Assembly (NCBI GenBank): GCA_001898225.1
Contig: MKTJ01000028.1
Location: 79,554 to 143,553, forward strand
Length of the DNA stretch: 64,000 bases
Source: Chloroflexi bacterium 54-19
GTDB lineage: Bacteria > Chloroflexota > Chloroflexia > Chloroheliales > Chloroheliaceae
Reading direction: 5' to 3'
Position numbers and translations under genes: made by a program. Of this stretch, positions 37,096 to 46,163 are shown in pieces. Position 1 is the first letter of the stretch. Each line of letters opens with the position of its first letter. The notes below the pieces were generated by a model, which saw only the letters and a program-made list of their open reading frames with translations, searched no databases and had not been told where the DNA came from.

Positions 37096-38736
37096 TTAAA
37101 TCGGCGGATCGGGGTCGTAATCTTCTGATTGCTCGGCAACCTGGGGCAAAGGTCGTGAAACAGGTCTTGCCGGGCTAACGGCAGCCTGAGTGGGCCGGGC
37201 TTGCGGTTGCGCCGGGTAAGCCTGCGCCGGTTTTGGTGAGGCGGCGGGAACAGAAGCCGGGTTGCCTTGTTCTGCGGGAGGCTTAGGCCGGGCTGAGGTC
37301 GCGCTCAAAGGTATGGCAGGTGCAGGACCAGGATTTTGCGCGGCCTCGTTCCTGGCAGCATTGGCCTGGGTCCGCCACCCGGCTAACCTGGCCGCCAGTT
37401 CAGCCTCGTAACCCCGGTCCGTCGGCTCGTAATAGCGGCGGCCTTCCAGCGCATCGGGCAGGTTCTGCTGGTAGACGAAACCGCCTTCGTAGTCGTGGGC
37501 GTACTTGTATTCTTTGCCGTAGCCGAGATTCTTCATGAGCTGGGTCGGGGCGTTGCGCAGATGGAGCGGCACCGGGTCGTTACGGGTCTGGTGGACATCG
37601 GCCTGGGCCTGACCGTACCCGGTATAGAGCCGGTTGCTCTTGGGGGCGGTCGCCAGGTAGACGGCGCACTCGGCCAGGGCCAGCGCACCTTCGGGCATAC
37701 CAAGAAAATGCATGGCTTGCTGGGCCGCCATCGCTACCGGGAGGGCTTGCGGGTCGGCCAATCCGATGTCTTCGACCGCCATTCGCACCAGGCGCCGGGC
37801 TACATAGAGTGGGTCTTCGCCACTTTCTAGCATCCGGGCAACCCAGTAAAGGGTGGCGTCCGGGTCGCTACCGCGCACCGACTTGTGCAGGGCCGAGATG
37901 ATGTCGTAGTGCATCTCGCCGCCCTTGTCGTAAAGGAGGGAGCGACGCTGGACCGCGTTTTCAATCGCTTCCACGTCAATAACGAGCGGGTCGGTGGGGT
38001 TGGTAGGCGGGACGGCGGTCGTGACCGTCAATTCGAGGATGTTAAGGGAGGACCGGGCGTCACCGTTCGCCAGGTTTACCAGGGCTTCTTCTGCGTCCGG
38101 CTTTAGTTCAATCTTTTCTTTGCCCAGGCCGCGCACCGGGTCGGTCAGGGCACGCCGCAGGACCAGCCGGATTTCATCATCGCTCAAGGCCCGCATCACA
38201 AAGACCCGGCTGCGCGACAACAAGGCGGCGTTCACCTCGAAGGAAGGGTTCTCGGTAGTCGCGCCGATTAAAGTGACGGTGCCGTTTTCGACCATCGGCA
38301 GGATGGCGTCTTGCTGGGCTTTGTTGAAGCGGTGGATTTCGTCAATAAAGAGGATGGTGCGCTGGCGACCCCCGGTAGCTTTGCGACGCTGGCGGGCCTC
38401 CTCGACGACTTTACGTAAATCGGCCACCCCCGCCGAGGTCGCGCTCAACCGGGCAAAATGGGAGCGGGTCAGCCCGGCGATAACTTCAGCCAGGGTAGTC
38501 TTGCCGACACCGGGCGGCCCCCAAAGGATTATCGAGGAAAGGCGGTCGCTTTCGACCGCCCGCCGCAGGGCGGCGGCTGGGCCGGTCAAATGCTCCTGGC
38601 CGATAAACTCATCGAAGTTCTGAGGGCGCATACGGGCGGCCAGGGGCGCGTCGGGCGCGACTTCCAGGGTGTGCCCGGTAAAAGCCGCCCCGGCAACAGG
38701 CGGCACTTCGTCATCAAAGAGGCGGCTCTGGGTCAT
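37096..38736 (-). CDS. rarA: Replication-associated recombination protein A (AAA+ ATPase)
   Basis: 546 residues. Walker A WGPPGVGKTTLAEV, Walker B LFIDEIHRFNKAQQDA, sensor GATTENPSFEVN, and the RarA/MgsA C-terminal domain (LYWVARMLESGEDPLYVARRL). Family proteins act at stalled replication forks and are structurally close to clamp loaders. The last ~100 residues are a Pro/Ala/Gln-rich extension not found in most family members, probably disordered. AAAGGA precedes the ATG. The downstream neighbour is convergent. Confidence 0.92.
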   Translation of the reverse strand: MTQSRLFDDEVPPVAGAAFTGHTLEVAPDAPLAARMRPQNFDEFIGQEHLTGPAAALRRAVESDRLSSIILWGPPGVGKTTLAEVIAGLTRSHFARLSATSAGVADLRKVVEEARQRRKATGGRQRTILFIDEIHRFNKAQQDAILPMVENGTVTLIGATTENPSFEVNAALLSRSRVFVMRALSDDEIRLVLRRALTDPVRGLGKEKIELKPDAEEALVNLANGDARSSLNILELTVTTAVPPTNPTDPLVIDVEAIENAVQRRSLLYDKGGEMHYDIISALHKSVRGSDPDATLYWVARMLESGEDPLYVARRLVRMAVEDIGLADPQALPVAMAAQQAMHFLGMPEGALALAECAVYLATAPKSNRLYTGYGQAQADVHQTRNDPVPLHLRNAPTQLMKNLGYGKEYKYAHDYEGGFVYQQNLPDALEGRRYYEPTDRGYEAELAARLAGWRTQANAARNEAAQNPGPAPAIPLSATSARPKPPAEQGNPASVPAASPKPAQAYPAQPQARPTQAAVSPARPVSRPLPQVAEQSEDYDPDPPI

Positions 38737-38763
38737 GGAGAGGCTAGTCCTTTGCGTATTGAG

Positions 38764-39036
38764 TTATAGAGCGGCTAAATGGTTGAGAAAGTTCATCATA
38801 ATCTGGATTATGATGATTGAAAAAATAAAAGAGAAAAAGTCGATGCCGTTGACGGCTGGCAAAATGGCCCGGTAGGGCGCGATAACCGGCTCGGTCATGC
38901 TGGTTATCAGGCGCGCAAACGAGTTATCCATGAGCGGTGGGATAAACATGCCGATAATCCACAAAATTACCCGCAACATCATCAGGATAAACAAGATGAA
39001 TAAGAGGATGTAACCTACCTGGGCCACAATCGCCAT
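38764..39036 (-). CDS. YggT family membrane protein (second copy)
   Basis: 90 residues with two hydrophobic segments and the family pattern RLITSMTEPVIAPYRAILP. A GGAGGGAG site precedes the ATG. YggT proteins are small inner-membrane proteins linked to osmotic tolerance in Escherichia coli and to cell-division clusters elsewhere. It is 41 bases downstream of a second YggT gene; together they resemble the two halves of long YggT proteins. Confidence 0.82.
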   Translation of the reverse strand: MAIVAQVGYILLFILFILMMLRVILWIIGMFIPPLMDNSFARLITSMTEPVIAPYRAILPAVNGIDFFSFIFSIIIIQIMMNFLNHLAAL

Positions 39037-39077
39037 TTTACCGCTCCCTCCAGAGGACTAACTTTCTTTTAGCCCGG

Positions 39078-39335
39078 TCAGAAGGCGGCTCCACTACCCG
39101 CCAACACCCGCGCTATCACCTGGATTAACAGTATAGCTATAATTGGCGAGAGGTCAAATCCGCCGATACCACCACCCATCATGTTGCGAATAGGGGCGAG
39201 GACCGGTTCGGTCACTTGAATGAGAACCTGGCTTATCGGGTTGCGGCCCATCGGGTCCACCCAGGAAAGAAGCGACCGGATAATAATCGCGATTGCCAGA
39301 ATGTTTAGAATCCAGACGATAAGTGCAATAATCAT
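39078..39335 (-). CDS. YggT family membrane protein (first copy)
   Basis: 85 residues, two membrane segments. SLLSWVDPMGRNPISQVLIQVTEPVLAPIR is the classical YggT core, given here as its two overlapping family signatures SLLSWVDP and TEPVLAPIR. AGGAG sits ~10 bases before the ATG. Co-directional with the paralogue and with the upstream NTPase gene. Confidence 0.85.
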   Translation of the reverse strand: MIIALIVWILNILAIAIIIRSLLSWVDPMGRNPISQVLIQVTEPVLAPIRNMMGGGIGGFDLSPIIAILLIQVIARVLAGSGAAF

Positions 39336-39383
39336 TTCACGTAAACTCCTGAAACTAGAGCAGAAAATTCATACCCACTCTTG

Positions 39384-39974
39384 TTAAATTAATTCGTAAA
39401 GCTCCGGGTCAAGAAACCTGGCAAGAGCATAGGTAAAGATACTTTCGTAAGCGTCCTGGCGGCTTCTTAAGCCCTTGCTCAGGTAACCAAGCGCCCCGCC
39501 CGCGTGCTTACTATTCTTTACCGCGAATAAACGGTCGGTGGCATCCCCCAGTTCGTACCCGGCTTCGAGGTCGCGCACGATAGGTGGCGGCAGCGGCATC
39601 ACCAGGCCGCTTCCCGACGAAATATTGCCGCGCCGGTCGACTATAACACACCAGGCGCAGGTAAAGATTTCGCCTTCCAGCTTGAGAATACCGCCTTCCA
39701 GACCAACCCCATAATCCGCACCGGGAGTAGCCTGTAAAGCGGCCTGGGCCCGGCCCAGCGCCCCTCGCCGGGTTTCTTCGTCACCGACAGGCTGGTCGCT
39801 GACACCGGAAGCTACCTCAACCCCCCGGACCGTGGCGGCGGTCACACCCGGCAGCAACTCCTGCGCAACTACCCGCTGCATAACCGCCTGGGCGGCCCCG
39901 ATTTTGACCGGGTTTTTCGAGCCGACCACCATTAAGAGGTGGCCTTTAGCACCTGCTTCTTGCACAGTCGCCAA
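39384..39974 (-). CDS. Inosine/xanthosine triphosphatase-like protein (YjjX/DUF84)
   Basis: 196 residues. TTG start supported by AGGAG 9 bases upstream. VVGSKNPVKIGAAQAVMQ is the substrate-loop signature, followed by GVSDQPVGDEETRRGALGRA and YGVGLEGG, typical of the YjjX/DUF84 NTPase family. These enzymes hydrolyse non-canonical ITP and XTP and so clean the nucleotide pool. Length fits. Confidence 0.82.
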   Translation of the reverse strand: MATVQEAGAKGHLLMVVGSKNPVKIGAAQAVMQRVVAQELLPGVTAATVRGVEVASGVSDQPVGDEETRRGALGRAQAALQATPGADYGVGLEGGILKLEGEIFTCAWCVIVDRRGNISSGSGLVMPLPPPIVRDLEAGYELGDATDRLFAVKNSKHAGGALGYLSKGLRSRQDAYESIFTYALARFLDPELYELI

Positions 39975-40250
39975 CCGTTTCGCTCCTATATTCTACGGAA
40001 ATTTCTGAACAAAGTTCCAAAAGCTTGCCCGCGTATTATACCAGGGTACCTCGCTTCCCGCCCACAATCTCTCGAATAATAACTTCAGGACAAATGTAAA
40101 AAAGTTCGGTATAAAAATTCAAACTTTCTTTAAACTTTCCCTAAATTTACTTCAAATCTCGTCTTTAAAATAAGACCGAGAAACCTGGTGGGGATGTTTC
40201 CAAAAATCCCTAAAATATAAATCTCCAAAATAGAAAAAGGAGTTATTAAA

Positions 40251-40487
40251 ATGGCATTCACATTATTTATGGTTAGCTCGGTAGGTCGGGCTATCCGAAT
40301 TGTCGCCGGGTTAATCCTGATCGGGCTGGGTCTATTTGGGATAGGCAATTCCTGGGGTTGGCTCCTGGCAGCAGTTGGATTGGTCCCGCTGGTGGCCGGA
40401 GTAGCCGATTTCTGTCTTTTTGCGCCCCTGTTTGGTGAGCCCTTCTGGGGCAAAGATGTGCGCAATGGTAGGGTCCAGGGCCGCTAA
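40251..40487 (+). CDS. DUF2892 (YgaP-like transmembrane) protein
   Basis: 78 residues. Two hydrophobic segments with VGRAIRIVAGLILIGLGLF and GLVPLVAGVADFCLFAPLFG, the DUF2892 pattern. Excellent ribosome site (AAAAAGGAG, 8 bases). In YgaP this module is fused to a rhodanese; here it stands alone, upstream of a DUF302-glutaredoxin fusion, suggesting a redox or sulphur context (inference). Confidence 0.8.
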   Translation: MAFTLFMVSSVGRAIRIVAGLILIGLGLFGIGNSWGWLLAAVGLVPLVAGVADFCLFAPLFGEPFWGKDVRNGRVQGR

Positions 40488-40596
40488 TTTCCACCTGAAA
40501 GAGTCCCGGCGCGAAGATTCTTCCTATGAGAAGCCAGCTACAAAAACATTATTTATTCAAACTTTAGCCTAACAGGCTGTTATTAAGAGGTGTTAA

Positions 40597-41220
40597 ATGA
40601 ATATTGCCTATTTCCGTAAGAGTAATTATTCGCTCCAGGAAACCGTTGAAAAAGTCACTCAGAAAGCGCAAAGCCAGGGCTGGAAAATGCTAGGCTCGAT
40701 AGATTTGCCGGACCAGATGGGCAAAATGGTCCTGGTCTGCCGCCCGGAATGGGTGAAAACAGTCCTGGCCGAGAACCAGGACCTACTGGGGTTTTTGCCG
40801 TGTTCGATTAGTGTCTTTGAAAAAGAAGGAAAGGTTTTGGTCGGAACAGGCCAACCTGCTATCATCAAGGCGCTTACCCAGAACGCTTCAATAACCGACC
40901 TGGCCTCCCAGGCCGAAATTCAATTGAAGGAGCTTATCCAGGAAGCGGCGGGAGTAGGTGACTTAAAACCCACCCTGGTTAAACTGTATTCGACCCATGC
41001 TTGCCCTTATTGCAAGATGGAAAAGAACTGGCTGGATAAAAACAAGGTGAATTACGAATTGGTGTACGTGGACCAGAACCGCCAGGAAGCGGAAGCCATG
41101 GTCGCAAAAACCGGGCAAATGGGTGTACCGGTAACTGAAATCCAGTACGACGATGCCGAGCCGGATTTTATTATCGGGTTCGACCAGCCTAAATTAGCTA
41201 ACATTCTGCAAGTAGCCTGA
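40597..41220 (+). CDS. DUF302-glutaredoxin fusion protein
   Basis: 207 residues. Residues 1-~100 resemble DUF302 (NYSLQETVEKVTQKAQSQGW ... DLLGFLPCSISVFEK). Residues ~125-207 are a glutaredoxin domain with the dithiol site C136-P-Y-C139 and the cis-proline segment GQMGVPVTEI. DUF302 is a ligand-binding fold of uncertain role often found with thiol and sulphur genes. AGAGG precedes the ATG. The fusion suggests that the DUF302 partner is redox-controlled or that this is a dedicated reductase. Confidence 0.78.
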   Translation: MNIAYFRKSNYSLQETVEKVTQKAQSQGWKMLGSIDLPDQMGKMVLVCRPEWVKTVLAENQDLLGFLPCSISVFEKEGKVLVGTGQPAIIKALTQNASITDLASQAEIQLKELIQEAAGVGDLKPTLVKLYSTHACPYCKMEKNWLDKNKVNYELVYVDQNRQEAEAMVAKTGQMGVPVTEIQYDDAEPDFIIGFDQPKLANILQVA

Positions 41221-41249
41221 CCATTCGCTTTTATCCAGCTTTACTCATC

Positions 41250-41287
41250 AAAAAACCAGCCCGCCAATGAAGAAGGGCTGGTTTTTT
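41250..41287. terminator. Bidirectional intrinsic terminator
   Basis: Perfect 13-bp stem aaaaaaccagccc / gggctggtttttt, 12-base loop; between the convergent DUF302-glutaredoxin and ABC substrate-binding genes. Confidence 0.88.
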
Positions 41288-41307
41288 GATTCTAAAGAGC
41301 GTGCGAC

Positions 41308-42897
41308 TTATTTGACGGTCGAGTTGTACTCCGTCAGGCGGTCGTTCTCCTTGTTAGCGGCATCATCGAGAGCGGCCTTGGCCGAGGACGCCTTGCCGGT
41401 CATGAAGTTATCCATGGCCGCTTCGACGTTCTGGCGGGAGCCGGAGAAACTGCCAAAGACCGCCCCGGCAGTAGCCGGGCTGGCCTTGGTATTGTGCAGC
41501 TGGTCAATCGCCACCTGGAACTGCGGGTACTTCGCCAGGGCGTCCTTCATCTCCTGGAGATTGTAGGCAGCCTTGCGGGTCGGGTAGTAACCGGTATTGG
41601 AGGCGAAGAACGATTGCTGCTCCGGCTGAGCCGTGAACTTCACAAAGTCCCAGGCCCCGGCCTGAGTATTGGCGTCACCCTGGGTCGTAATCCAGATGGA
41701 AGCGCCCCCGATAATAACCCCACCCGGCGCGTTATCCGGTTTGGGCAACGGGGCCACCCCCACGTCTACGCCCTTCCCGGAACTTGCCGCCGAACTGATA
41801 AAACTTCGCAGGGTTGCGATACTTTCAAAAGTCATCGCGGTCTGGCCGGTGGCAAAGTTAGAAGCGATAGTGGTATTGGCGGTCGTGCCGCTATGACGGC
41901 CCCAACTGCGGCCCAACCCGTTATCGAGGATAGACTTGAGGAAATTCAGGTAAGTCTGCCCGGCTTCCCCGTTAAAGACCAGTTTGTTGGCGCGAGTGCC
42001 GCTGCGGCCATTATCCGGCTCGGCCAGCAAAGCACCCTGCTCGGCGTGCTCCTGTTCCAGGATCCAGCCGTAAAGGCTGAAGTCGACACCACCACGGGTA
42101 ATCTTGTCACCATCCTTTTTGACCAGTTTCTTGGCCGCATCCATCACGGCACTAAAGGTCGTAGGCGGTTTATCGGGGTCAAGACCGACTTCTTTGAAAG
42201 CTGCCTTGTTATAGTACATAACCGGGGTCGAGCTGTTCAAAGGCATCGAGTAAAGGACCTTGTTGACGGTATAGTAGCTGGCAACTGCCGGTTCGATGTC
42301 GTCAACAATAGCCTGCTGGTTGTCTTTGGCAATGAAATCCGATACCGGGATGATTTTCTTGGTATCGATCATGGCCTGGGTGCCGATATCGTAAATCTGG
42401 ACCACGTTCGGCAGGTCACCACCGGCCAGGGCGGTGCGGAACTTGGCGATGGTATCGTCATAGTTGGAGTTCGCCACAGTCTGCACGTAATATTTCTGCT
42501 GGGTGGTGTTGTACTTGTTTACAATCTGTTGCAGGATACCGGCGTTAAACCCGGTGAACCCGTGCCAGAAAACTATTTTGGTCGAACCGGCGGCCTGGGC
42601 CACGGTCGGGTAGGGTGTAGCGGTTGGGGCCGGGGCTGCTGCGGTAGTAGCACCCGCGGCGGCGGTAGTAGCACCCGCGGCGGCGGTAGTTGCGGCGGCT
42701 GTGGTCGCGCCAGCAGCAGCGGTAGTGGCCGAACCTGCTGCCGTGGTCGCGCTACCGGCGGCGGTAGTTGCGGCTGCCGGGGCGGTGGTCGCAGTATTAT
42801 CCCCGCAAGCCGCGAGAATGCCACTGGCAACCAGGGCGCCACCCGTCAGGGTCACAAACCTGCGGCGACTCAGCCGCTTTTTTGATTCTTCAGACAT
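41308..42897 (-). CDS. Sugar ABC transporter substrate-binding lipoprotein (Tat-type signal)
   Basis: 529 residues from the second of two adjacent ATGs (42897), five bases after AGGAGG; a longer open frame upstream lacks a ribosome site. Twin-arginine segment SRRRFVTLTGG leads to a lipobox ILAAC. A ~60-residue Ala/Thr linker follows, encoded by tandem repeats. The mature part is a type-1 (MalE/UgpB-like) solute-binding protein: KIVFWHGFTG, FARSALA-like helices, PLNSSTPVMYYNKAAFKEVG and AWDFVKFTAQPEQQ. The ligand is probably an oligosaccharide or glycerol phosphate. It is the last gene of the operon behind two permeases. Confidence 0.87.
   Translation of the reverse strand: MSEESKKRLSRRRFVTLTGGALVASGILAACGDNTATTAPAAATTAAGSATTAAGSATTAAAGATTAAATTAAAGATTAAAGATTAAAPAPTATPYPTVAQAAGSTKIVFWHGFTGFNAGILQQIVNKYNTTQQKYYVQTVANSNYDDTIAKFRTALAGGDLPNVVQIYDIGTQAMIDTKKIIPVSDFIAKDNQQAIVDDIEPAVASYYTVNKVLYSMPLNSSTPVMYYNKAAFKEVGLDPDKPPTTFSAVMDAAKKLVKKDGDKITRGGVDFSLYGWILEQEHAEQGALLAEPDNGRSGTRANKLVFNGEAGQTYLNFLKSILDNGLGRSWGRHSGTTANTTIASNFATGQTAMTFESIATLRSFISSAASSGKGVDVGVAPLPKPDNAPGGVIIGGASIWITTQGDANTQAGAWDFVKFTAQPEQQSFFASNTGYYPTRKAAYNLQEMKDALAKYPQFQVAIDQLHNTKASPATAGAVFGSFSGSRQNVEAAMDNFMTGKASSAKAALDDAANKENDRLTEYNSTVK
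42641..42790. repeat. Tandem 21-bp repeat encoding the Ala/Thr linker
   Basis: Two exact 21-base copies of gcggtagtagcacccgcggc+g (42641-42661 and 42662-42682) are followed by degenerate copies to about 42790. In the minus-strand protein they encode repeating TTAAAGA units behind the lipobox. Confidence 0.7.
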
Positions 42898-43080
42898 CAT
42901 ATCCTCCTCAGTATTTGAAAGAGTAAACCGGCAACCCCGCCCTGCGGGACCGGCCCTCCTTTTCGAGACATAATCGCTCAAACAGTGAAGCTTTACCCGG
43001 TGCGAACAGGCCCAACCTCCGACCTGCTTGCCCGGACACACGGGACAGAAAAACTCTCCAAACCTAACAAAACGCAGAAA

Positions 43081-43950
43081 CTAACCTTTGAGGGCACCCG
43101 AAGTGAGACCTCGCACTAACTGGCGCTGGCCGATTATCAAAAGCAGCAAAGTAGGCACCATCACAATCAAAGTGCCTGCCATCTGCAAATTGAACACGGC
43201 TGACTCGGTTTGCCGGAAAGCCGTAATGCCAACCTGGGTAGTACGCCACTCCGGGCTGTCGGTTATTAAAAGGGGCCAGTAATACTGGTTGTAAGTGTTC
43301 AAGAAAGCGTAGACGGCCAGGGTACCCAGGGCGGGGCGGGAAAGTGGTATCAAAATTGACCACAAATAACGGGTCCGCCCGCAGCCATCAATTACTGCCG
43401 CCTCGTATAGGTCTTTGGGGATGGTCATAAAATACTGGCGCAGTAAGAAGATACCAAATCCGCTCCCCAGGAAAGGCACAATCAAACCCTGGTAACTATC
43501 TTTCCAGTGCAGGTCGCGGGCAATCGTCAGGTAGTTGGGGATGACGGTCGCTTCCCAGGGAATCATGAGGGTCGCCAGGAAGATTACAAAAAAGATGCTT
43601 TTACCCGGAAAGTCGAGGGTTGCCAGGGCATAAGCGGCCAGGGAAGAAGTTATCAACTGCCCCAGCGTTACCGCCAGGGAAACCACAAATGAGTTGATAA
43701 TCCAGCGGCCCAGGTTCGGCTCCTGGTTGAAAGCCTGGGAGAAGACACTCCAATCGAGCTTGCTAAAGTCCGGGACGAGTTGAGGAGCCAGGGTATCACC
43801 CTGAACAGCCAGAGACAAAGAAAAGAGTATCGGGAATAATACAACCAGCGAAGCTACAATGAGCAAGATGTAGAGGCCGATTGTCCGGGCCATTTCCGCC
43901 GCTCTATAAGTCGAGGAATGGGCTTCGTTACTTGTTATGCCTGCGCTCAT
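43081..43950 (-). CDS. Carbohydrate ABC transporter permease (MalG/UgpE type)
   Basis: 289 residues, six hydrophobic segments. The EAA loop that contacts the ATPase is EAAVIDGCGRTRYLWSILIP. The start overlaps the upstream permease stop by 4 bases (ATGA). The substrate-binding gene follows after ~180 bases. No ATPase gene is in the cluster, as in many CUT1 systems that share an MsmK/UgpC-type ATPase encoded elsewhere. Confidence 0.88.
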   Translation of the reverse strand: MSAGITSNEAHSSTYRAAEMARTIGLYILLIVASLVVLFPILFSLSLAVQGDTLAPQLVPDFSKLDWSVFSQAFNQEPNLGRWIINSFVVSLAVTLGQLITSSLAAYALATLDFPGKSIFFVIFLATLMIPWEATVIPNYLTIARDLHWKDSYQGLIVPFLGSGFGIFLLRQYFMTIPKDLYEAAVIDGCGRTRYLWSILIPLSRPALGTLAVYAFLNTYNQYYWPLLITDSPEWRTTQVGITAFRQTESAVFNLQMAGTLIVMVPTLLLLIIGQRQLVRGLTSGALKG

Positions 43951-44987
43951 TGATAATGTACCTTCCTATCGAGCAATCTGTATTGAATTAGGGTCAGCAC
44001 CAGGACGACCAGGAACAACACGACAGCGATGGCCGAGGCGAACCCGTAACGTGTGTCCTTGAAGAAGGCTGTAAATAGCTGGTAAACCATTACGTTGGTT
44101 GAGCCATCCGGGCCTTCGTTGGCAATCAAGACGTTAAACTGGGTGAACGCCTGGAAACAGCTAATCGTCGAGATGATGAACAAAAAGAGCAAGGTCGGCG
44201 TCAGGAGCGGTAAGGTGATAAAGCGGAAAGAGTTCCAGCCGTTCGCGCCGTCAATTTTGCTGCTTTCGTAAAGGTCCTGGGGAATGGCCTGGATGCCGGA
44301 TAGGGTGATGATGAAGTTGAAGCCCAGGGAAGTCCAGATGGTCATAAAGGCGACCGAAGGAAGGGCGGTGGAGGCGTCCAGCAGCAAACCCTGGCTTTTC
44401 AGGTGCAACGCATCTACAAGCCACTGAGTGGCTTTGACGCTGGGATTGTAAATCAAGGCCCAGATAACGCTGGCGCTGGCGACCGAAATAGCCACACTAC
44501 TCGTAAAGATAGTCCTGAAGACGCCGATAATTTTCACTTTGGCAGTTGCCAGGACCGCCAGGGCCACCGAAACAACGATACCCAGGGGGACTACCATCAG
44601 GCTAAATTCGATGGTGACCCAGATGCTTTGCAAATACTCGGTCCGGCCACTGCCGTCGAGATTTAGAATACGGCTGTAATACTGGACATCATTAAAACGC
44701 ACGGTTTGGCCGGCCTGGTCGGTGACGAAAAAGCTAAGATAGATGGATTGGAAAAACGGCCAGAAGGTAAAGGCCGCGAAAATTATAAGGGCCGGGGCCA
44801 TATAGAGGAGGGCCCAGCCGAAGTTTTGCCAGCGCCGCCGCCGGATATAGGTAGAGTTTGAGAAGGTTTCGTCAGGTGAAGTGGTCTGGCTGGACGGAGT
44901 TATAGTCACTACCTCGTCCGTCTGCGTGCTCATGGCCGCGTCAAAAGGTTGGGCAGATTTAGAATCAGGTCTATCTACTGCACTCAT
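43947..44987 (-). CDS. Carbohydrate ABC transporter permease (MalF/UgpA type)
   Basis: 346 residues from the ATG at 44987, which has AGGAAAG ~11 bases upstream; the frame is open further 5' but that part has no site. A ~60-residue Ser/Thr/Asp-rich cytoplasmic start is followed by six membrane segments (LLYMAPALIIFAAFTFWPFF first). The EAA loop is ESSKIDGANGWNSFRFITLP. First gene of the three-gene importer operon. Confidence 0.87.
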   Translation of the reverse strand: MSAVDRPDSKSAQPFDAAMSTQTDEVVTITPSSQTTSPDETFSNSTYIRRRRWQNFGWALLYMAPALIIFAAFTFWPFFQSIYLSFFVTDQAGQTVRFNDVQYYSRILNLDGSGRTEYLQSIWVTIEFSLMVVPLGIVVSVALAVLATAKVKIIGVFRTIFTSSVAISVASASVIWALIYNPSVKATQWLVDALHLKSQGLLLDASTALPSVAFMTIWTSLGFNFIITLSGIQAIPQDLYESSKIDGANGWNSFRFITLPLLTPTLLFLFIISTISCFQAFTQFNVLIANEGPDGSTNVMVYQLFTAFFKDTRYGFASAIAVVLFLVVLVLTLIQYRLLDRKVHYQ

Positions 44988-45383
44988 ATCGCAATATACT
45001 TTCCTGGGCTTAAAGGGCCGGGTGGCACCCACATTAAAACTGAAAATTGGAACACACGTGTGCGCGGAGAACGCCAATCCGGTGACTTGGGGGAAAGCCG
45101 CTTCGTTGCGCTACTTTTGCCATTATAACCCATAAAAAAGTTTTTTTCTACATCACCAAATCCACAATATTTTGCCTGAAGGTTTTTAAGGGCTGGTTAA
45201 CGCCTTTTTAACAGTTGTTTAAGAGGCGCACAAAATGTTAAGCCCGGCGCTTATGTTATAATTAGCAGCGTAATAACTTATTAGCAGGACTTGTTGCAGG
45301 GGTCAAGCAAAGTAGTTGGATTCTTTTGATTTAGCTCGCATTGTCGGTGCAAACTTCTATTGGAGTGGAAAGGAGCCAGAATA
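44988..45383. other. ~400-bp divergent spacer between the ABC operon and the DUF4870-like gene
   Basis: A minus-strand TATAAT (near 45125) with no good -35 box may serve the ABC operon. The plus strand has an extended -10 (see 45254-45262). No operator palindrome was obvious. Confidence 0.45.
45254..45262 (+). promoter_or_regulatory. Extended -10 promoter element
   Basis: TGTTATAAT: a perfect TATAAT preceded by TGn, about 120 bases before the DUF4870-like gene; no clear -35 box. Confidence 0.4.
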
Positions 45384-46160
45384 ATGTCCCAGCAGTACGG
45401 TCAACCAGGCGGAGGCCCAAACCAACCGCCTCAGTACGGTCAAGGTCAAAATCAAGGCGGTTCCCAGGGGCAACCTCCCCAGTACGGCCAACCGGGTAGC
45501 GGTAGAGACAACCCGGCCCAACAACCGACCCAGTACGTCCCGGGGCCTTATGGGGCGCCGCCACCTCCCAGTTACCAGCAGCCTCAACCACCTTACGGCC
45601 AGCCCCAACCGCCCTACGGCCAGCCTCAACCGGGTCAACCCGGCTATACGCCCGGCCCAGCCCCGGTCCCACCTTTTGCCGCCATCAAACAACCGGCCCG
45701 GCAGGTGACCGCCGACGGTTTCGAAAGAAGCCTGACTTTGCTGGTCTACCTATTTTCGGTCTGCGCGGCGGCAGGCGTGTTAGGCCTGGGAGACACTCCC
45801 CTGGCGTTAAGGGCTCTCGGTGGGGGTATCTCTTACACCGTTTCTTTTGGCCTGAACCTGGGCTACTTTATCGCTTTCGCCCTACCCCTGGCGGTAATTT
45901 CCGGGGTAACCACCGGCGAACTGGTCAAATTCCACGCCAAACAGGCCCTTTGGCTTTTGATTGCTTATACTGTAATCCGGCTGGTAGTCGAACTTTTCTT
46001 TCTGATTCCGGCAGCCGGGGTCCAGGATATTTTGTTTGGCGGTGTAATAGTCGGGCTGCTGCACCTGGTCCTGGTGCTGGCGGGGGCTTTTGCCGGGGTA
46101 CGGGCCTTCTTTAACCGGGAAATGTATTCGCTGCCGATTATCGGGGGCTTTGTAAAATAA
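45384..46160 (+). CDS. DUF4870-like membrane protein with Pro/Gln/Tyr-rich N-terminus
   Basis: 258 residues from the ATG at 45384, with AAGGAG 9 bases upstream; the in-frame TTG at 45360 precedes that site. Residues 1-~95 are low-complexity Gly/Pro/Gln/Tyr with repeated QPQPPYGQ units. Then come about four hydrophobic segments including LVKFHAKQALWLLIAYTVI and the ending YSLPIIGGFVK, the DUF4870/Tic20-like pattern. Function is unknown. The RlmI-type gene begins 3 bases after its stop. Confidence 0.72.
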   Translation: MSQQYGQPGGGPNQPPQYGQGQNQGGSQGQPPQYGQPGSGRDNPAQQPTQYVPGPYGAPPPPSYQQPQPPYGQPQPPYGQPQPGQPGYTPGPAPVPPFAAIKQPARQVTADGFERSLTLLVYLFSVCAAAGVLGLGDTPLALRALGGGISYTVSFGLNLGYFIAFALPLAVISGVTTGELVKFHAKQALWLLIAYTVIRLVVELFFLIPAAGVQDILFGGVIVGLLHLVLVLAGAFAGVRAFFNREMYSLPIIGGFVK

Positions 46161-46163
46161 CCG

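Noticed and set aside
41494..42885. 463-residue plus-strand open frame opposite the ABC substrate-binding gene
   Set aside because: Antisense shadow; its Gly/Ser/Cys-rich end is just the reverse reading of the Ala/Thr repeat.
45360..45692. Prion-like Pro/Gln/Tyr repeat region considered as a separate repeat element
   Set aside because: It is simply the coding sequence of the low-complexity N-terminus of the DUF4870-like protein.
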